Shown here: positions 19,990 through 31,874 of the stretch, one piece after another | Layout of the letters: every line of letters begins with the position of its first letter | How positions within the stretch are numbered: the stretch's first letter is position 1 | Assembly: GCA_033782935.1 (NCBI GenBank) | Contig: JAWQEG010001354.1 | Span: 131,501-195,500, forward strand | DNA from: Petrolisthes cinctipes | Lineage: Eukaryota > Arthropoda > Malacostraca > Decapoda > Porcellanidae | Length of the DNA: 64,000 nt | Direction: 5' to 3' | Notes under the pieces: model-generated | What the model was told of the DNA's origin: nothing | Database searches by the model: none | What the model saw: only the letters and a program-made list of their open reading frames with translations | Position numbers and translations under genes: made by a program

Positions 19990-22900
19990 ACTGCAAAAAA
20001 TACATAATAACCGTTTAGATAAGAAAGAAAACGGGAAATACTTGCTCCATCCCCCCTCACACTTCTCACTCTCATATGCTCTTCCATTCTGTTCTGCCAT
20101 ATAACCGGTGGTCTGCCTCTCACACCAGCTCCCACAACTTCACTATCATACACTTTCTTTACAAACTCCACACCTTGCATTCTCTCTACATGTCCAAACC
20201 ACCTCAATGTATTACGCTTCACTCTCTCAACCAACCACTCCACATTCAATACCAATTGCCTTCTCACTCATACCACATCTCTCATACACATTCTCATTAC
20301 TTTCTCCATCCCACCTAGTAAGTCCACATGCCCCTCTCAGATAACTCATTTCCACAGCACCTATTCTTGACTGATGAGCCCTACTCCATGTCCATGTCTC
20401 CGACGCATATGTCAATGCTGGCAGGATTATACTATTTCTCAGTCCCTTTTTCATTTCCATACTCACACTTCTACCTTTCATTATCCTCCCCAGTGATCCT
20501 ATGACCTGCCTACCTCTCACTGCTCTCTCCCTGATTTCTCCTTCCATACTTCGATGTTTACACAGAACTGTTCCCAGATACTTGAATTCCCTCACCTCCT
20601 CCATCCTCTCACCCCCTAAAGTTATCTTACATTCCATCCCAGTTGGTACAGCCACTCTATAGGGTGTAGCAAAGTCAATTACTTCTGTTTTGGCCCTCTC
20701 AAATACCATCACCTTACTCTTACCAACATTCACCTTCAGTTTTCTTCGCTTACACACGGACGGAAACTCATCCACCACCCTCTGTAACTCTGTTTCACTC
20801 TCGGCCAGCAGCACAGTGTCATCCGCAAATAAGCTTGCAACCAAGGACCAATCTACTCCATTCGATCTCAGTTTCGCACCCAGGCCCTCCACCTTTGTCT
20901 TCAGCTCTCTCATGCAACCATCCATAAAGATATTGAACAACCATGGTAACATGACACACCCCTGCCTCAGTCCTACACTGATATCAAAGTTCTCACTCAA
21001 TTCCCTGGCAGGGGACCCTCACACAAGCTTTTGCCTCTCTATAGAAAGCCTCAATCCCTTCCAGCAAGTGCCCACCAACACCGTAAATCCTTAATACATC
21101 TATTATAGCTCTTCTGTCGACCCTATCGTATGCTTTCTCGAAATCCATGAAAGCAGCATACAACTTCCCACCCTTCCCAATATATTTCTCCACTGTTAAT
21201 TTTATTGCAAGAATCTGGTCCACACATCCTCTACCCTTTCTGAACCTTCCCTGCTCGTCACTGACTTTATTCCCTGTTACTTCTATCAGTCTCTCAGTAA
21301 GGACCTTCCCATACACCTTCCCCGGTACACTAAGAAGGCTTATTCCCCAATAGCTACCACACTTATCCCTACTCCCCTTACCCTTGTACAGAGGCACAGT
21401 TATGGCTCTCCTCCAGTCCTCTGGCACATCTCCCTGCCTCCAGGCCAATGTTCATATAAGCAGCATCCACTCCACCACTTCCTTCCCCCCACACCTCAGC
21501 ATCTCTGCAGTTATCCCATCCACCCCCGGTGCCTTTCCCATCTTCAACTTTCCTATTGCATTCCTAACCTCTTCCTTTCCCATATCTCCCTGTACACCCT
21601 GTCGTCTACCACCTGCCTCCATCCCCATGCATGTCACCACCGCCTCCCCTCCCATCCCCGTATTCATCAAACGATCAAAATGCTTCTTCCACACTTCTTT
21701 CACTTCCTCACTTCCACTCACAGTGACACCATCCTCTCTTCATTCTTACGCTGCCAGCCTTTCTATCTCCTCTCTCTCTTTTAACCTCCTTCCAGAATAA
21801 TTTCTTGTTCTCTCTAAATTTCTCACTCAGTTTCCTACCAAACTCCTCATCCACTCTTTTACTCTCACTCACCGTCCTCTTACACTCATTTTATTCTCTC
21901 TTCCAACTCTTTCACCTCCTCTGGCACATTTCTCTGCAAGGTTTTCCTCTTTTTCTTTACTGCATCCTTCACTTCTTCAGATCACCATGCACTCCTTTTC
22001 TTCCCCCTCTTTTGTCCTTTGTACTCCACCACTTCTGCTGCTGTCCTACACACGAAAGTTTTAAATGTTTTATAAACATATTTCACTCCCACTCCCTCCC
22101 CTATCCCCTTCCTTGCATCCCCCAGCACCTCACCCACCCTCTTATATTCCTCCCTATATTCTGCTTCATTTAATTTCCCACTAGCCACCTCACTCCTGTT
22201 CCTCACCCCTTCATCCGTCCTACCATATTCCCACTTAGCCCTAACCTTCATCCTTACCAACACAGCAAAATGGTCAGAGCATTGGATAATTCCTCTCATC
22301 ACTTTTGCATCGAATACATCCTTCCTTAACCTTTCATCCACGGCCATATAATGAATCAGACACTTCTGCTCTCCTCTCTCATCCCTTCTCCTCCATGTAT
22401 ACCTGTGGATCATCTTGTGCTGAAAGAAGATGTTTGCCAAGAACAACCCCCTCTCAGCACAGACATCCACCAGATACTCACCATTCTCATTTATTCCTTC
22501 AACACCCCATTTACTCACAATACTTCACACTTTCTCACCTCCCACCTTCCAATTCATGACACCCATCATCACCACTCTCCTTCCATTATCAATCTTTCTC
22601 AGACACCCATTTAATTCCTCCTAAAACACACTCATCCTCTCTCTCCCCGTCTTACTCTTTTCTTCCATTGGTACATATGCACACACCCACACATACTTCA
22701 CTATCCCAATCTTTCCAGTCATCCAGACAATCCTTGACCCATTCCACCATGTTCATCCACTCCCTTCCACACCCACGTAGACACCAACAGCGCACACCCT
22801 TCCTTTCCTCTCCTCTTCCTTTACTCTTTTCATTCATACCGGTCCATACTACTCCTCCCTCCATTCCCTCCCACAGTCCACTCTCCCTTCCCTCCCACAG

Positions 22901-23250
22901 TCCACTCTCCTTTCCCTCCTTACACTCTACCACTCCACATCCTTTCACATGTGTCTCCGTCAATCCATCACATCCACTCTTCCTTACTTGAAACATTCTA
23001 CAACCTCTCGTCTCTTGGTCACATCCGTCATCCCATTCACATTTACAGTTACCACTCTCATACTATCCCTCTTCCCTCCTCCCTCTACAGGGCAGCCTGG
23101 AGACTCCCCCCTGCCAGTAGCCATAGCTGTCCACTCCCCCATTGGGGGGCCACTGATGGCTGGCAGGGCCAATGTAGTGCTCATTCCCGGAGGGACACGG
23201 GCCATCGGCATTGTCAAGTTAAAAACACGGTCATACACAAATTAAGAAAT
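19990..23250 (-). mobile_element. second LINE family, full domain set but frameshifted
   Basis: Minus-strand non-LTR retrotransposon of about 3.2 kb. From its 5' end: a leader and endonuclease start (23238-22984, with VVTVNVNGMTDVTKR), more endonuclease (22996-22652, including GCDGLTETHVKGCGV), the endonuclease C-terminal part (22518-21982, with HRYTWRRRDERGEQKCLIHY and SDHFAVLV), a linker (21721-21452, with KLKMGKAPGVDGITAEML), RT fingers/palm (21448-20993, with AFMDFEKAYDRVDRR) and the RT catalytic part (21000-20227, with LFADDTVLLAES). At least five frameshifts or stops separate these. The fragment at 10158-10705 is the same family. RTE- or CR1-like; exact clade not assigned. No RNase H is seen. 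Confidence 0.8.
20227..21000 (-). pseudogene. LINE reverse transcriptase, catalytic and thumb region
   Basis: The longest intact piece of the element (257 residues). It begins at ISVGLRQGCVMLPWLFNIFM (usually PQG-type box B), followed by the catalytic SLFADDTVLLAES, then EEVREFKYLGTVLCKH and a C-terminal region with NSIILPALTYASETWTWS. The frame downstream (20267-19953) continues as NTLRWFGHVERM, a common C-terminal motif in animal LINEs. Because the RT N-terminus is in another frame, this cannot make a working enzyme as it stands. Confidence 0.8.
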
Positions 23251-23452
23251 TAAAAAATGTAAAAGCGTGTAAAACCTATATAAAGGTAATAAAAGAAATT
23301 AAAATCTTAAAAAACACTAAAATAAAATAAAAACCTTAAAACCAATATGTGGGGGAAGCTAAATCTCACCCCCACACTGCCTTCCCCTTTGGCTCCACCT
23401 CCTAAATGGATAAAATAAAGATATAAAAAGGAGGTGTAACACCGAGGTCACC

Positions 23453-23990
23453 GTGTTGAGGCTGGGTAAGACTTACCTACCCTTCCTGGGAAGGGGCGGG
23501 TCACCGAGGTTCTCACTCTTCCCAAAACTGACAGAACTTTGTGCAGACCAATTCCCTTCCCACTCTGGTCATCTCCAATCCAGCCCCGTCCAATCTCTCT
23601 CTGCCAATCTCTTCCCTACACTATTCATCTTCTCCACACATCCCTCACCAAATCTGGCCATCTTTACTTTAGTTCCCTTTCCTTTCCTCCCTGGCCACTG
23701 CTTTCCCTCAGAATCTCTCCTACTTTTCCTTCTACTCTGGCAAATTCATGTCATCTCTCCCTCTCGTCTAACCATCCTTCATCCTGTTCCTCCCTTGTCT
23801 AGCCATCCTTCATCCCATCTCTCCCTTCACCCAATCATCCTTCATATTTCTCCCTCGTCCAGTCATCCTTCATCTTTTCCATCTCTCCACTTAGCCATCC
23901 TTCATATATCTTCATCGCTTAACCATCCTTCATTTCACCATCGCTTAACCATCCTTCATATCACTCCCTCGCCCGACCATCATCAATCGT
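23453..23990. other. pyrimidine-rich sequence, no gene recognised
   Basis: C/T-biased plus strand with increasingly regular CCATCCTTCAT-type motifs leading into the minisatellite. The Ser/Pro/His ORFs here are compositional. Confidence 0.5.
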
Positions 23991-24595
23991 TTGACCATCC
24001 TCCATCCTTCCCATCTCTTTCACTGACCATCCTCCATCCTTCCCATCTCTCCTTCACTGACCATCCTTTCCATCTCTCCTTCACTGGCCATCCTCCATCC
24101 TTCCCATCTCTCCTTTCCTGACCATCCTCCATCCTTCCCATCTCTCCTTCACTGACCATCCTCCATCCTTCCCATCTCTCCTTCACTGACCATCCTTCAT
24201 CCTTCCCATCTCTCCTTCACTGACCATCCTCCATCCTTCCCATCTCTCCTTCACTGACCATCCTCCATCCTTCCCATCTCTCCTTCACTGACCATCCTTT
24301 CCATCTCTCCTTCACTGGCCATCCTCCATCCTTCCCATCTCTCCTTTCCTGACCATCCTCCATCCTTCCCATCTCTCCTTCACTGACCATCCTCCATCCT
24401 TCCCATCTCTCCTTCACTGACCATCCTCCATCCTTCCCATCTCTCCTTCACTGACCATCCTTCCCATCTCTCCTTCACTGACCATCCTCCATCCTTCCCA
24501 TCTCTCCTTCACTGACCATCCTCCATCCTTCCCATCTCTCCTTCACTGGCCATCCTCCAACCTTCCCATCTCTCCTTCACTGACCATCCTTATCC
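23990..24595. repeat. 34-bp minisatellite with higher-order duplication
   Basis: The unit is roughly CTGACCATCCTCCATCCTTC followed by CCATCTCTCCTTCA. About 17 units are present. A block of several units including a shortened one is itself duplicated with an offset of 234 bases (compare 23983-24186 with 24217-24417), so a segmental duplication inside the array is evident. Confidence 0.93.
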
Positions 24596-24599
24596 CTTT

Positions 24600-25261
24600 A
24601 TAATTAAAAGCCTCCTGTGACACCGTAATAATCTTCACCTGCCGAGAAGAAGAAAAACAAAGCTGTTATATTTATTCCATACCTTGAACCCCAACTGTAA
24701 CCTGGCAATATTATTATTCTTATAGGGGAAGGGAGTGGCTACGTGCCTGGCATTTCCAGACCAACAGCCCCCAGTACTTGGAGCGGACATGCCCCTACCT
24801 AGACCTACCTAACCGTGTGTGTGCCTACCAAAATACAATACAATAAATAGAGAGAATATAGAGCTCCAAGCAGGGGGCATCTAAAAACAACAAGGGTCCA
24901 ACTACAACAACAAAACTAACTACTCTGAAACAAACAACAACAACAACAACAACACTACAGTACCCTGAAATAAAACAGCAAATCGCCTTAGTAATACAAC
25001 ATTGGCCAGGACAGTGGGTCAAAACAAATGTATAGGTTTCACACTCACTCAACCTGCCGCGACGGGTTGCTCCAGCGATGGTGGAACACAGTGTTAACCA
25101 ACCTGAAAAGAAGAACTTATTTAATATTATGTACAACTTTGTTCATACATATACGGAAAGTCTGTTATACCTGATAAGAAAATTATTTAGTATACTGTAC
25201 AACTCTGTTCATACATACGGTAAATATGTTATTCCTGCTAAATTAATGTAAGACATTACAG

Positions 25262-25262
<1 letters not shown>
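24600..25262. other. no gene recognised
   Basis: Mixed sequence with short CAA/AAC repeats near 24930-24955 and two similar blocks (about 25110-25160 and 25175-25225, both containing AACTYTGTTCATACATA). No coding motif. Confidence 0.45.
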
Positions 25263-25298
<36 letters not shown>

Positions 25299-25340
25299 TG
25301 TACAGTAGCTGACAAAAGTATCCTGCATTTCCCGGTGAAA
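25263..25340 (+). mobile_element. (ATA)n microsatellite followed by a Tc1/mariner-like terminus
   Basis: After a run of ATA repeats comes TACAGTAGCTGACAAAAGTA (25302-25321). TA-CAGT plus a GACAAAAGTAT-type sequence is the usual look of Tc1/mariner inverted-repeat ends. I did not find the partner end, so this may be a truncated copy. Confidence 0.35.
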
Positions 25341-25882
25341 CATTTAGTTTTTGCCTTTTGACTCAGGCTGAGACGAGCTCGTATACAGAACGGAAATTTT
25401 GACTACAAAGAAACTGTCATATTTATTATGACAACAACTGACATCAATCCGTTCTCTGTCTCCTCTTACTTTATCTTCAGTTTCGTACCAAAGGTGTAAG
25501 TTGCATATACGTATACAACGACCTCATTTGTTCTCGTGTTAAGGTTTGTAAGTTACCATATGTAAAATATTATACCAGTTGTTACTATAGAAAAACTGCT
25601 GTAACGAAAATATTTTGTAAATGTAAAAAATAATTAAATTATGCAAATGATATTGTGAAATATGTACAGTAATTACTTTCATACGACGGTTTTCGGACAA
25701 ATTATGCCAACACAGTTGTGTAGTGTTCCTTTAACATATGTGTTGCTGTCCTACAGTAAGCTGTATAAAATGGGAGTAGACTTCAAAGTTAAAATTTTAA
25801 TATTACGTTGGTACTTCAAAATAGAAAGAAGGAGTAAACACTTTATAAGTAATAACTAGGCAGCACCATTTATATTTCAACA

Positions 25883-26047
25883 TTAAGGAGGTAGTGTATA
25901 CAGTGTTGGTAATTTTGGAGCAACTGATTCCTCCAAACTATTTCAAGCAACAGGCCACCATTATTTTTGTCAATCTGGTCGTGTTTCCTGACATACTTTT
26001 GAGGATTCAATACACTTTAATGAACCAAAAGTATACTATTCCCTTAA
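25883..26047 (+). mobile_element. TTAA-bounded palindromic MITE, copy 1
   Basis: TTAA at both ends. Left arm GGAG-CAACTGATTCCTCCAAACTAT pairs with a right arm of the form ATACTTTTGAGGATTC. A short loop (about 25960-25980, CCACCATTATTTTTGT) contains no gene. The outer arms (GTATACAGTGTTGGT and ACCAAAAGTATACTA) also pair, making almost the whole element one hairpin. Confidence 0.85.
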
Positions 26048-26258
26048 GCTACATATCAATAAACTAAATGGGAGTAAGAGCAACGAACATCATTTGTCGT
26101 ACTTGTCAACACATTCCTAAGATAATAATAAGTATTCGTATAATGTCATACGCAAAATACACACAAAGTTTTCAGTAAATCTACTTTCAAATTATGAGAT
26201 TATTTATTAATATCCATAATTTTCTTCATAGAGCGTAACAATTGTGATTCTATTAGAG

Positions 26259-26551
26259 TTACAGCCCTGTGTTACAATGATATAATAATAACAAGATGCA
26301 TAATATCTATACTTATGTTACGGCCCTGTGTTACAATGATATAATAATAACAAGATGCATAATATCTATACTTATGTTACGGCCTTGTGTTACAATGATA
26401 TAATAATAACAAGATGCAAAATATCTATACTTATGTTACAGCCCTGTGTTACAATATAATAATAACAAGATGCATAATATCTATACTTATGTTACGGCCC
26501 TGTGTTACAATGATATAATAATAACAAGATGCATAATATCTATACTTATGT
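26259..26551. repeat. 59-bp tandem repeat, five units
   Basis: The unit starts TTACGGCCCTGTGTTACAAT and ends ATCTATACTTATG; the fourth unit is three bases shorter. Identity between units is very high, implying recent expansion. There are no spacer sequences, so this is not a CRISPR array. Confidence 0.93.
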
Positions 26552-26594
26552 TCAACACACAGGGCAAGTCCTCTGATGGAAGATAGTGAAAAGG

Positions 26595-26785
26595 TTAATG
26601 AGGGAGTATTACAGTGTTGGTAAATATGGAGCAAATGATTCCTTCAAACTATTCCAAGCAACAACAGGCCATCATTACTTTCGTTAGCCTGGCTCTGATT
26701 CCTGGCATACTTTGGAGGAATCAAGGCGCTCCAATGAACCACAAGTGTCCTATATATACTATCCCATAAAATGCTAATCCCTTAA
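26595..26785 (+). mobile_element. TTAA-bounded palindromic MITE, copy 2
   Basis: Same family as 25883-26047, with the core GATTCCTTCAAACTATTCCA and its pairing partner GGCATACTTTGGAGGAATC. A small insertion near the right end separates two candidate boundaries. Confidence 0.85.
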
Positions 26786-26869
26786 TATAATATACACAAC
26801 ATGGTATGAATCCTTACCTTAACGACGAGAAGAGTTTTGCTGGACAAGCCACTGTAGCCTTATGTTGCC

Positions 26870-27253
26870 TTGGTGACATTAACACTGGTTTGTCGTTCAC
26901 GGACACAACACCACCACAACCACCAACACTCCCTTGGTGACATTAACACTGGTTTGTCGTTCACGGACACAACACCACCACAACCACCAACACTCCCTTG
27001 GTGACATTAACACTGGTTTGTCGTTCACGGACACAACACCACCACAACCACCAACACTCCCTTGGTGACATAAACACTGGTTTGTCGTTCACGGACACAA
27101 CACCACCACAACCACCAACACTCCCTTGGTGACATTAACACTGGTTTGTCGTTCACGGACACAACACCACCACAACCACCAACACTCCCTTGGTGACATT
27201 AACACTGGTTTGTCGTTCACGGACACAACACCACCACAACCACCAACACTCAT
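26870..27253. repeat. 64-bp tandem repeat, six units
   Basis: Unit: TTGGTGACATTAACACTGGT, then TTGTCGTTCACGGACACAAC, then an ACC-rich stretch ending CACTCCC. Six units are nearly identical; one has ATAAAC for ATTAAC. Non-coding. Confidence 0.95.
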
Positions 27254-27259
27254 CTTGAG

Positions 27260-28840
27260 GCTGCACTAGGCTACTTGATAGACAATGCTGTACTACTGTA
27301 TTGTCTCTGGTATTGTAACACACAGCGCCATCCATTGTACACGTCTGTAACAAAAAGATAAATATTAAACCCTTCTGAATGGATGACAAACATTACAATA
27401 TCTACATGATTCTACATTGATATATTAATAAAATATATAATGACCGTAATGTATTTTAGAGTTTAAAGTTTATAATAATTCAATAAGATTCTTACACTCA
27501 GGAAAACTTAAAACTGTAAATCTAAAAAAAAGTAACTCACTAAATTCCTTCCATCAAACTCCTCAGCTGCAGTTTAGTAGAAATAGTAAGAATAACAATC
27601 AGCCCGTCATTGTATTACTATATAATTATAGAGTATAAAAACATTAATCAGATGTGGTGTTTAAAATATGGAAGGTCATAAGCAGTCATCTCTTCCATAA
27701 CAACGTAGTGATGTGGGTAATACTTAAGGATTTGGGCGCCCCTTCGGCCCCAGCAACTCACTGTCCCTCTGTTCATTCTATTTCCTTCATACTTGCTGTC
27801 TCACCACTCTATCACCTTCTCCTGGCGCTATATGACCTCGCTGTTGCTGGGCCTAATATCAATCAATCAATGTTTTCCATAATATCGATAAGTTTAATCA
27901 ACCTCTCAACACATTGTAAACTCCAAACACCAAACCTAAAACAACCTTCATCTCTACTTGTAACTAAAGTACCAACCAGGCCTGTATACCATCACCGGAA
28001 TTGGTCACTGTGTAATACATGTAGCCTAAATGAGTTTCTGTTCCAATAACATTATACCCAAAACCATAAGGACCCCAAAGTATAAAACACAAGTTAAATA
28101 ATCTACAAGTACACCGGAGCAGCAATCTCTAATTAAAACTCAAAGTACTTACATTATACGTAGAAGAATATAAGGAGAATGTGAGTAACCACACCTTGAC
28201 ACTGCCAAGTGTGGAGCTTCAATGTGTGAGGTAAGACCAACATGACCAAGGATTCTAGTACTGGAGAACGACACACCACTCAATGTTATTTTCCTGTTGC
28301 CAATCTGGCTGGCTGGGACGGTGGCGCCTCTAACGGCCGGTAGGAATCAACACTACACCTCCCGTCTGCTTCCCTTTATCCTGATTATTATTAATTAAGT
28401 CAGATTTTCTTTACTAGTAACACACAGGACCTTTGATACTAATTATTTGGCAATAAAATGAATAATTCTATTGATTTTTTATTTTATTATTTTTTGTTAA
28501 ATAGGTGAACCTGTGGACTGTATGGTGTCAGTAGCCCGGGACTCTTGTGAGGCCCCGAGATTATCGAGTGTCACACTAGATGAGACAGTGGAGCTTCATG
28601 GTGTTGGTAGCTTCTCTTGTGTCCCACTAGATGACCACACCTTATTTATACATGTCACTATCAGGAGACAGCAGCTACATCGTCACTATCAGGAGACAGC
28701 AGCTACATCGTCACTCACAGCATCTAGAAATATGGTTCTATGTTATGAGTTGACGACGATGTAGGGGATATTTTGTTGACGTGTCGGCGTAGCCAGGATA
28801 CTTGACGGACAGCAACAACCATCAGATCACCTCGGAAAAA
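27260..28840. other. no gene recognised
   Basis: Contains a GC-richer block (about 27725-27870) with an open frame lacking known motifs, and a short direct duplication (28648-28710, unit about 31 bases containing ATCAGGAGACAGCAGCTACA). The ORF at 28513-28764 spans that duplication and has no recognisable domain. Confidence 0.45.
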
Positions 28841-28841
28841 A

Positions 28842-28920
28842 AAAAAACGCTTCTCGTGGACTCCAACCTGGGTCCATAACATTGGCAGTCCGTCGCCGTA
28901 TCCACTCTGCCACCCCCTCC
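28842..28920 (-). repeat. tRNA-Ser-like SINE head
   Basis: On the minus strand: GGGGTGGCAGAGTGGATACG (A-box-like), then GGCGACGGACTGCCAATG (anticodon-arm-like), then AGGTTGGAGTCCACGAG (B-box-like). The order and spacing match a class II tRNA head such as tRNA-Ser. The acceptor stem does not close, and a T-run follows on the same strand, as expected of a SINE rather than a tRNA gene. Confidence 0.5.
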
Positions 28921-28929
28921 CAAAAATAC

Positions 28930-29311
28930 AAATTACATAATAAATTACGATAATATCTACGACAAAGCCCTAATATATTGTTAAATATCCATGCCTACCA
29001 TTTATGTATATACACTACCGCCCAAAAGTTCCTTACCTCGGCCAACCAGTTTCCAACTTTTAGATTCATTTGTATCGTCTTTTTCTGGTTGACACCGAGA
29101 CAATCATCAACATCTGAAGCAGCCTTTTTTAATATAATATAATACTCTTTTATATTCAGTTAATCAATACAATTCTGCCTCTACCCATTTATCTAATAAT
29201 AATAATAATAATAATGATAATAATAATAATAATAACAATAATAATAATATTTAGTCACATTACTTTTAGTATCAAGTATTTCAACGGGTCAAAATATTAT
29301 ATAACGTTGAA
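28930..29311. other. no gene recognised; AAT microsatellite
   Basis: AT-rich, with (AATAAT)n at about 29198-29250. TACACTACCGCCCAAAAGTT at 29010-29029 resembles a Tc1-type terminus, but no partner was found. Confidence 0.4.
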
Positions 29312-29496
29312 TTAAGGTGATAGTAAAGTATTGGTAATTCTGGATCAACTAATTATTCCTCCAAACTATTCCAAGCAACAACAGACCATCATCATTATTA
29401 TTGTTTATTTTTGGTGCTGCTGTTTCCTGGCATACTATGGAGGAATTCAAGGCGCTACAATGTTACAAAGTATTGTATACTGTACTGTCCCCTTAA
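29312..29496 (+). mobile_element. TTAA-bounded palindromic MITE, copy 3
   Basis: TTAA ends, core ATTCCTCCAAACTATTCCAA and partner GGCATACTATGGAGGAATTC. The loop is slightly longer than in other copies. Confidence 0.85.
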
Positions 29497-29671
29497 TGGG
29501 CTGCCACTGATTATTTTCACCCTAATAATGATAATAATAATTATAATTATAATAATAATATCATGTTGGAAGGTTGACCTCTGGATGCAGTGGCTGGTAA
29601 TAATAAATTGGCCCAAGTTTAATCGGCTTCCCTGTATTGCTTTCCACGGCACTCAACTGTAAACACCAGAC

Positions 29672-29930
29672 TAATGTGTGTGTGTGTGTGTGTGTTCCTA
29701 GATGACTGAGTGTGTGTGTGTGTTCCTAGTGACTGAGTGTGTGTGTGTTCCTAGATGATTGAGTGTGTGTGTGTGTGTGTGTGTGTTCCTAGATGATTGA
29801 GTGTGTGTGTGTGTGTGTTCCTAGATGATTGAGTGTGTGTGTATGTGTGTTCCTAGATGATTGAGTGTGTGTGTGTGTTCCTAGATGACTGTGTGTGTGT
29901 GTTCCAAGATGACTGAGTGTGTGTATAGGT
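29672..29930. repeat. GT microsatellite/minisatellite
   Basis: (GT)n blocks of varied length separated by TTCCTAGATGAYTGAGTG. About eight such compound units. Confidence 0.95.
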
Positions 29931-30170
29931 GAATCAAGGCAATAGTGTTTATGTCACAGCTTCTGCCTCACCTGGTGTTCACTAGCACGTGTGACTGTGT
30001 TACAACACACACACTATGTCTCTGCATGTAGCCTCAAACATACATAGCAAGCTCAGATTATCGCCTATGTATTTTCACATTCGCACGAAAGCATTCACCC
30101 ACACAAGCCCATGTCCGTGCCCAAGTAAATATCCCAGCAATGGATCGCACTCCCACACACTTTTATTCAT

Positions 30171-30647
30171 GTACCGCCCTGGGCAGATATCTCTAGACTA
30201 GATTTCATCGTATTAAGTAAAATGTTCTCTGAGTGGTGCTATGGTCAAACTGTGGTTCGAGATAAGGGAATCTTGTGTCAGTATCTATCCAGCTTCGACT
30301 GTCAGAGTTGTAAGGCAGGAGTGTCTGGGTTTGAATCTTGCTCTGGTTTTATCGGGTTTCGCCATATTTCCTTTTGTCTATTCGATTTTATATGAATAGT
30401 AAATATCATCTTTCATTTCTCGTTTTATATATATATGCTTTATATGACATTTTCCTTTGTAGAGGTAGCATTGTAATCCCCTTATCTCAGTGCTAATAGG
30501 AAATATTTAAACGTTTGTTTCTTAACGTAACATTGGACTGGGCTCAGCCAATCCAGATCCCCGTTTCATTCACCATAGAGCCACTCAGAGCACATTTTAC
30601 TTTATGTGATGAAATCTAGTCCAGAGATATCTGTCCGGGGCGGTACA
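30171..30647. repeat. inverted repeat pair of about 75 bp arms with 330 bp spacer
   Basis: The arm at 30171-30245 (TGTACCGCCCTGGGCAGATA, then TCTCTAGACTAGATTTCATC) recurs inverted at 30573-30647 with about 85 percent identity by eye. The spacer holds a tRNA B-box-like GGGTTTGAATCTTGC (about 30328-30342). It may be two head-to-head SINEs or a foldback element. Confidence 0.6.
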
Positions 30648-30649
30648 AG

Positions 30650-31457
30650 TATATAACAGTGGTGGACAGAAATTTCAGTACATAATAATTATATGAATAA
30701 CACCAACAAATTGCTGTCTAATGTTATCAATGTTTTCACGCTCTCATATGATCTTAAGTAGTGAGTATCTGCTTGTAGTAAATTAGAAGATGGTACCTAT
30801 TCTTATTTATTAGAAAGATTCTCAGCTGACTAACAGAGGGAAGATGTCAAACGTTTACATGAGTTATTCCAATGTGGATGATTATTATTGTCCCAGACTG
30901 TACACTTACATTACTACTTCCAACAACTACACCTGGGGTACGTTCAGTAAGAGAGAACACAGCCTTAGTAAACAGTTGTCAGATTCACCACACAGTATAA
31001 TATTATACAGAAAAGTGGGTCAAGTAGTAGTAGTAGTCACAAAAACAAACACACACACAAACACCATACATTTCAACACATATATCTGTATCCTTGGTGT
31101 CGTCGGTTGCTGCGTTGGTGTACCTGTGAAAATACCTGCCGGACTCTCACTTACTCAGATGGAACTGGTGTCAATTACCGCCCACAGTCTGCCTGGAAAC
31201 TAAGGGGAATTACTCAAGGTTTAGAGTTAAAACTTAGACTTGTCTCTATTTACTGTGGTATATCAGGGTTACAAGATTACAGAATATATAAGACACCTAG
31301 TTTGTGTCGTGCCAAAAATATGTACAGGAGAGGAAGACCTCTCTCTGTGAGGGCAGGGCTGTAAGTGTGCTGCTCCCCTCTCGCTTCTCACTGAGGTCCC
31401 ATACCAACCGTACGTGACAGATTGTAACAGTGGCTTGGATAAAGCTGAGACTATATT
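30650..31457. other. no gene recognised
   Basis: Begins with ACAGTGGTGGACAGAAATTT (30656-30675), which resembles a Tc1-type terminus. A 119-codon ORF at 30844-31203 has no recognisable motif and includes a Thr/His-rich low-complexity stretch. Confidence 0.4.
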
Positions 31458-31505
31458 AGTGCATTTGTCGCGGCTTCTAGCCGCTTAAATTGTATTTATT
31501 GGTTT

Positions 31506-31715
31506 GTGAAACCAGTACAGCTGGTTGCTATAGAATAGGCCCCTTCACAAGCCCAGGCCCCGTGTAGGCATAATCTGGGTTGGAAGGGTCAATTCCGTGA
31601 CGTTCATCAGAAGTAAATAAAAATTCAAATCTGGCGCTGTACTGATAGTGGAGCCACCTGGAGGTGGTGAGGTGAGGTATTAAGCCCCTCCTCCGCTGAA
31701 TACCGCTCGTCCACT
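31506..31715. repeat. DIRS inverted terminal repeat (sense 3' copy)
   Basis: Reverse complement of 38697-38907. The same 60-plus-residue open frame can be read from both copies because they are inverted duplicates; it is not a gene. Confidence 0.93.
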
Positions 31716-31769
31716 CCAATGAGAAAGAAGTGAGTGTCTGCCGCATCGGGAGGTGGGTGGGACAGTAGA

Positions 31770-31870
31770 AGCTGTACTGGTTTCACAAACCAATAAATAC
31801 AATTTAAGCGGCTAGAAGCCGCGACAAATGCACTATTATTGGTATAGTGAAACCAGTACAGCTGGTTGCT
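31770..31870. repeat. DIRS internal complementary region
   Basis: First part (to about 31834) is complementary to 31458-31523; second part (from about 31836) is complementary to the right end 38890-38919. The junction lies near CACTATTATTGG (31831-31842). Confidence 0.88.
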
Positions 31871-31874
31871 AAGC

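Noticed and set aside
20690..22624. Several plus-strand Ser/Pro/Thr ORFs
   Set aside because: Antisense shadows of the minus-strand LINE, which has clear RT and endonuclease motifs.
26259..27253. CRISPR-like arrays
   Set aside because: Units are contiguous identical tandem repeats with no unique spacers, in a eukaryotic genome.
28842..28920. Functional tRNA gene
   Set aside because: A- and B-box-like sequences are present, but the acceptor stem does not pair and the anticodon arm is poor; better explained as a SINE head.
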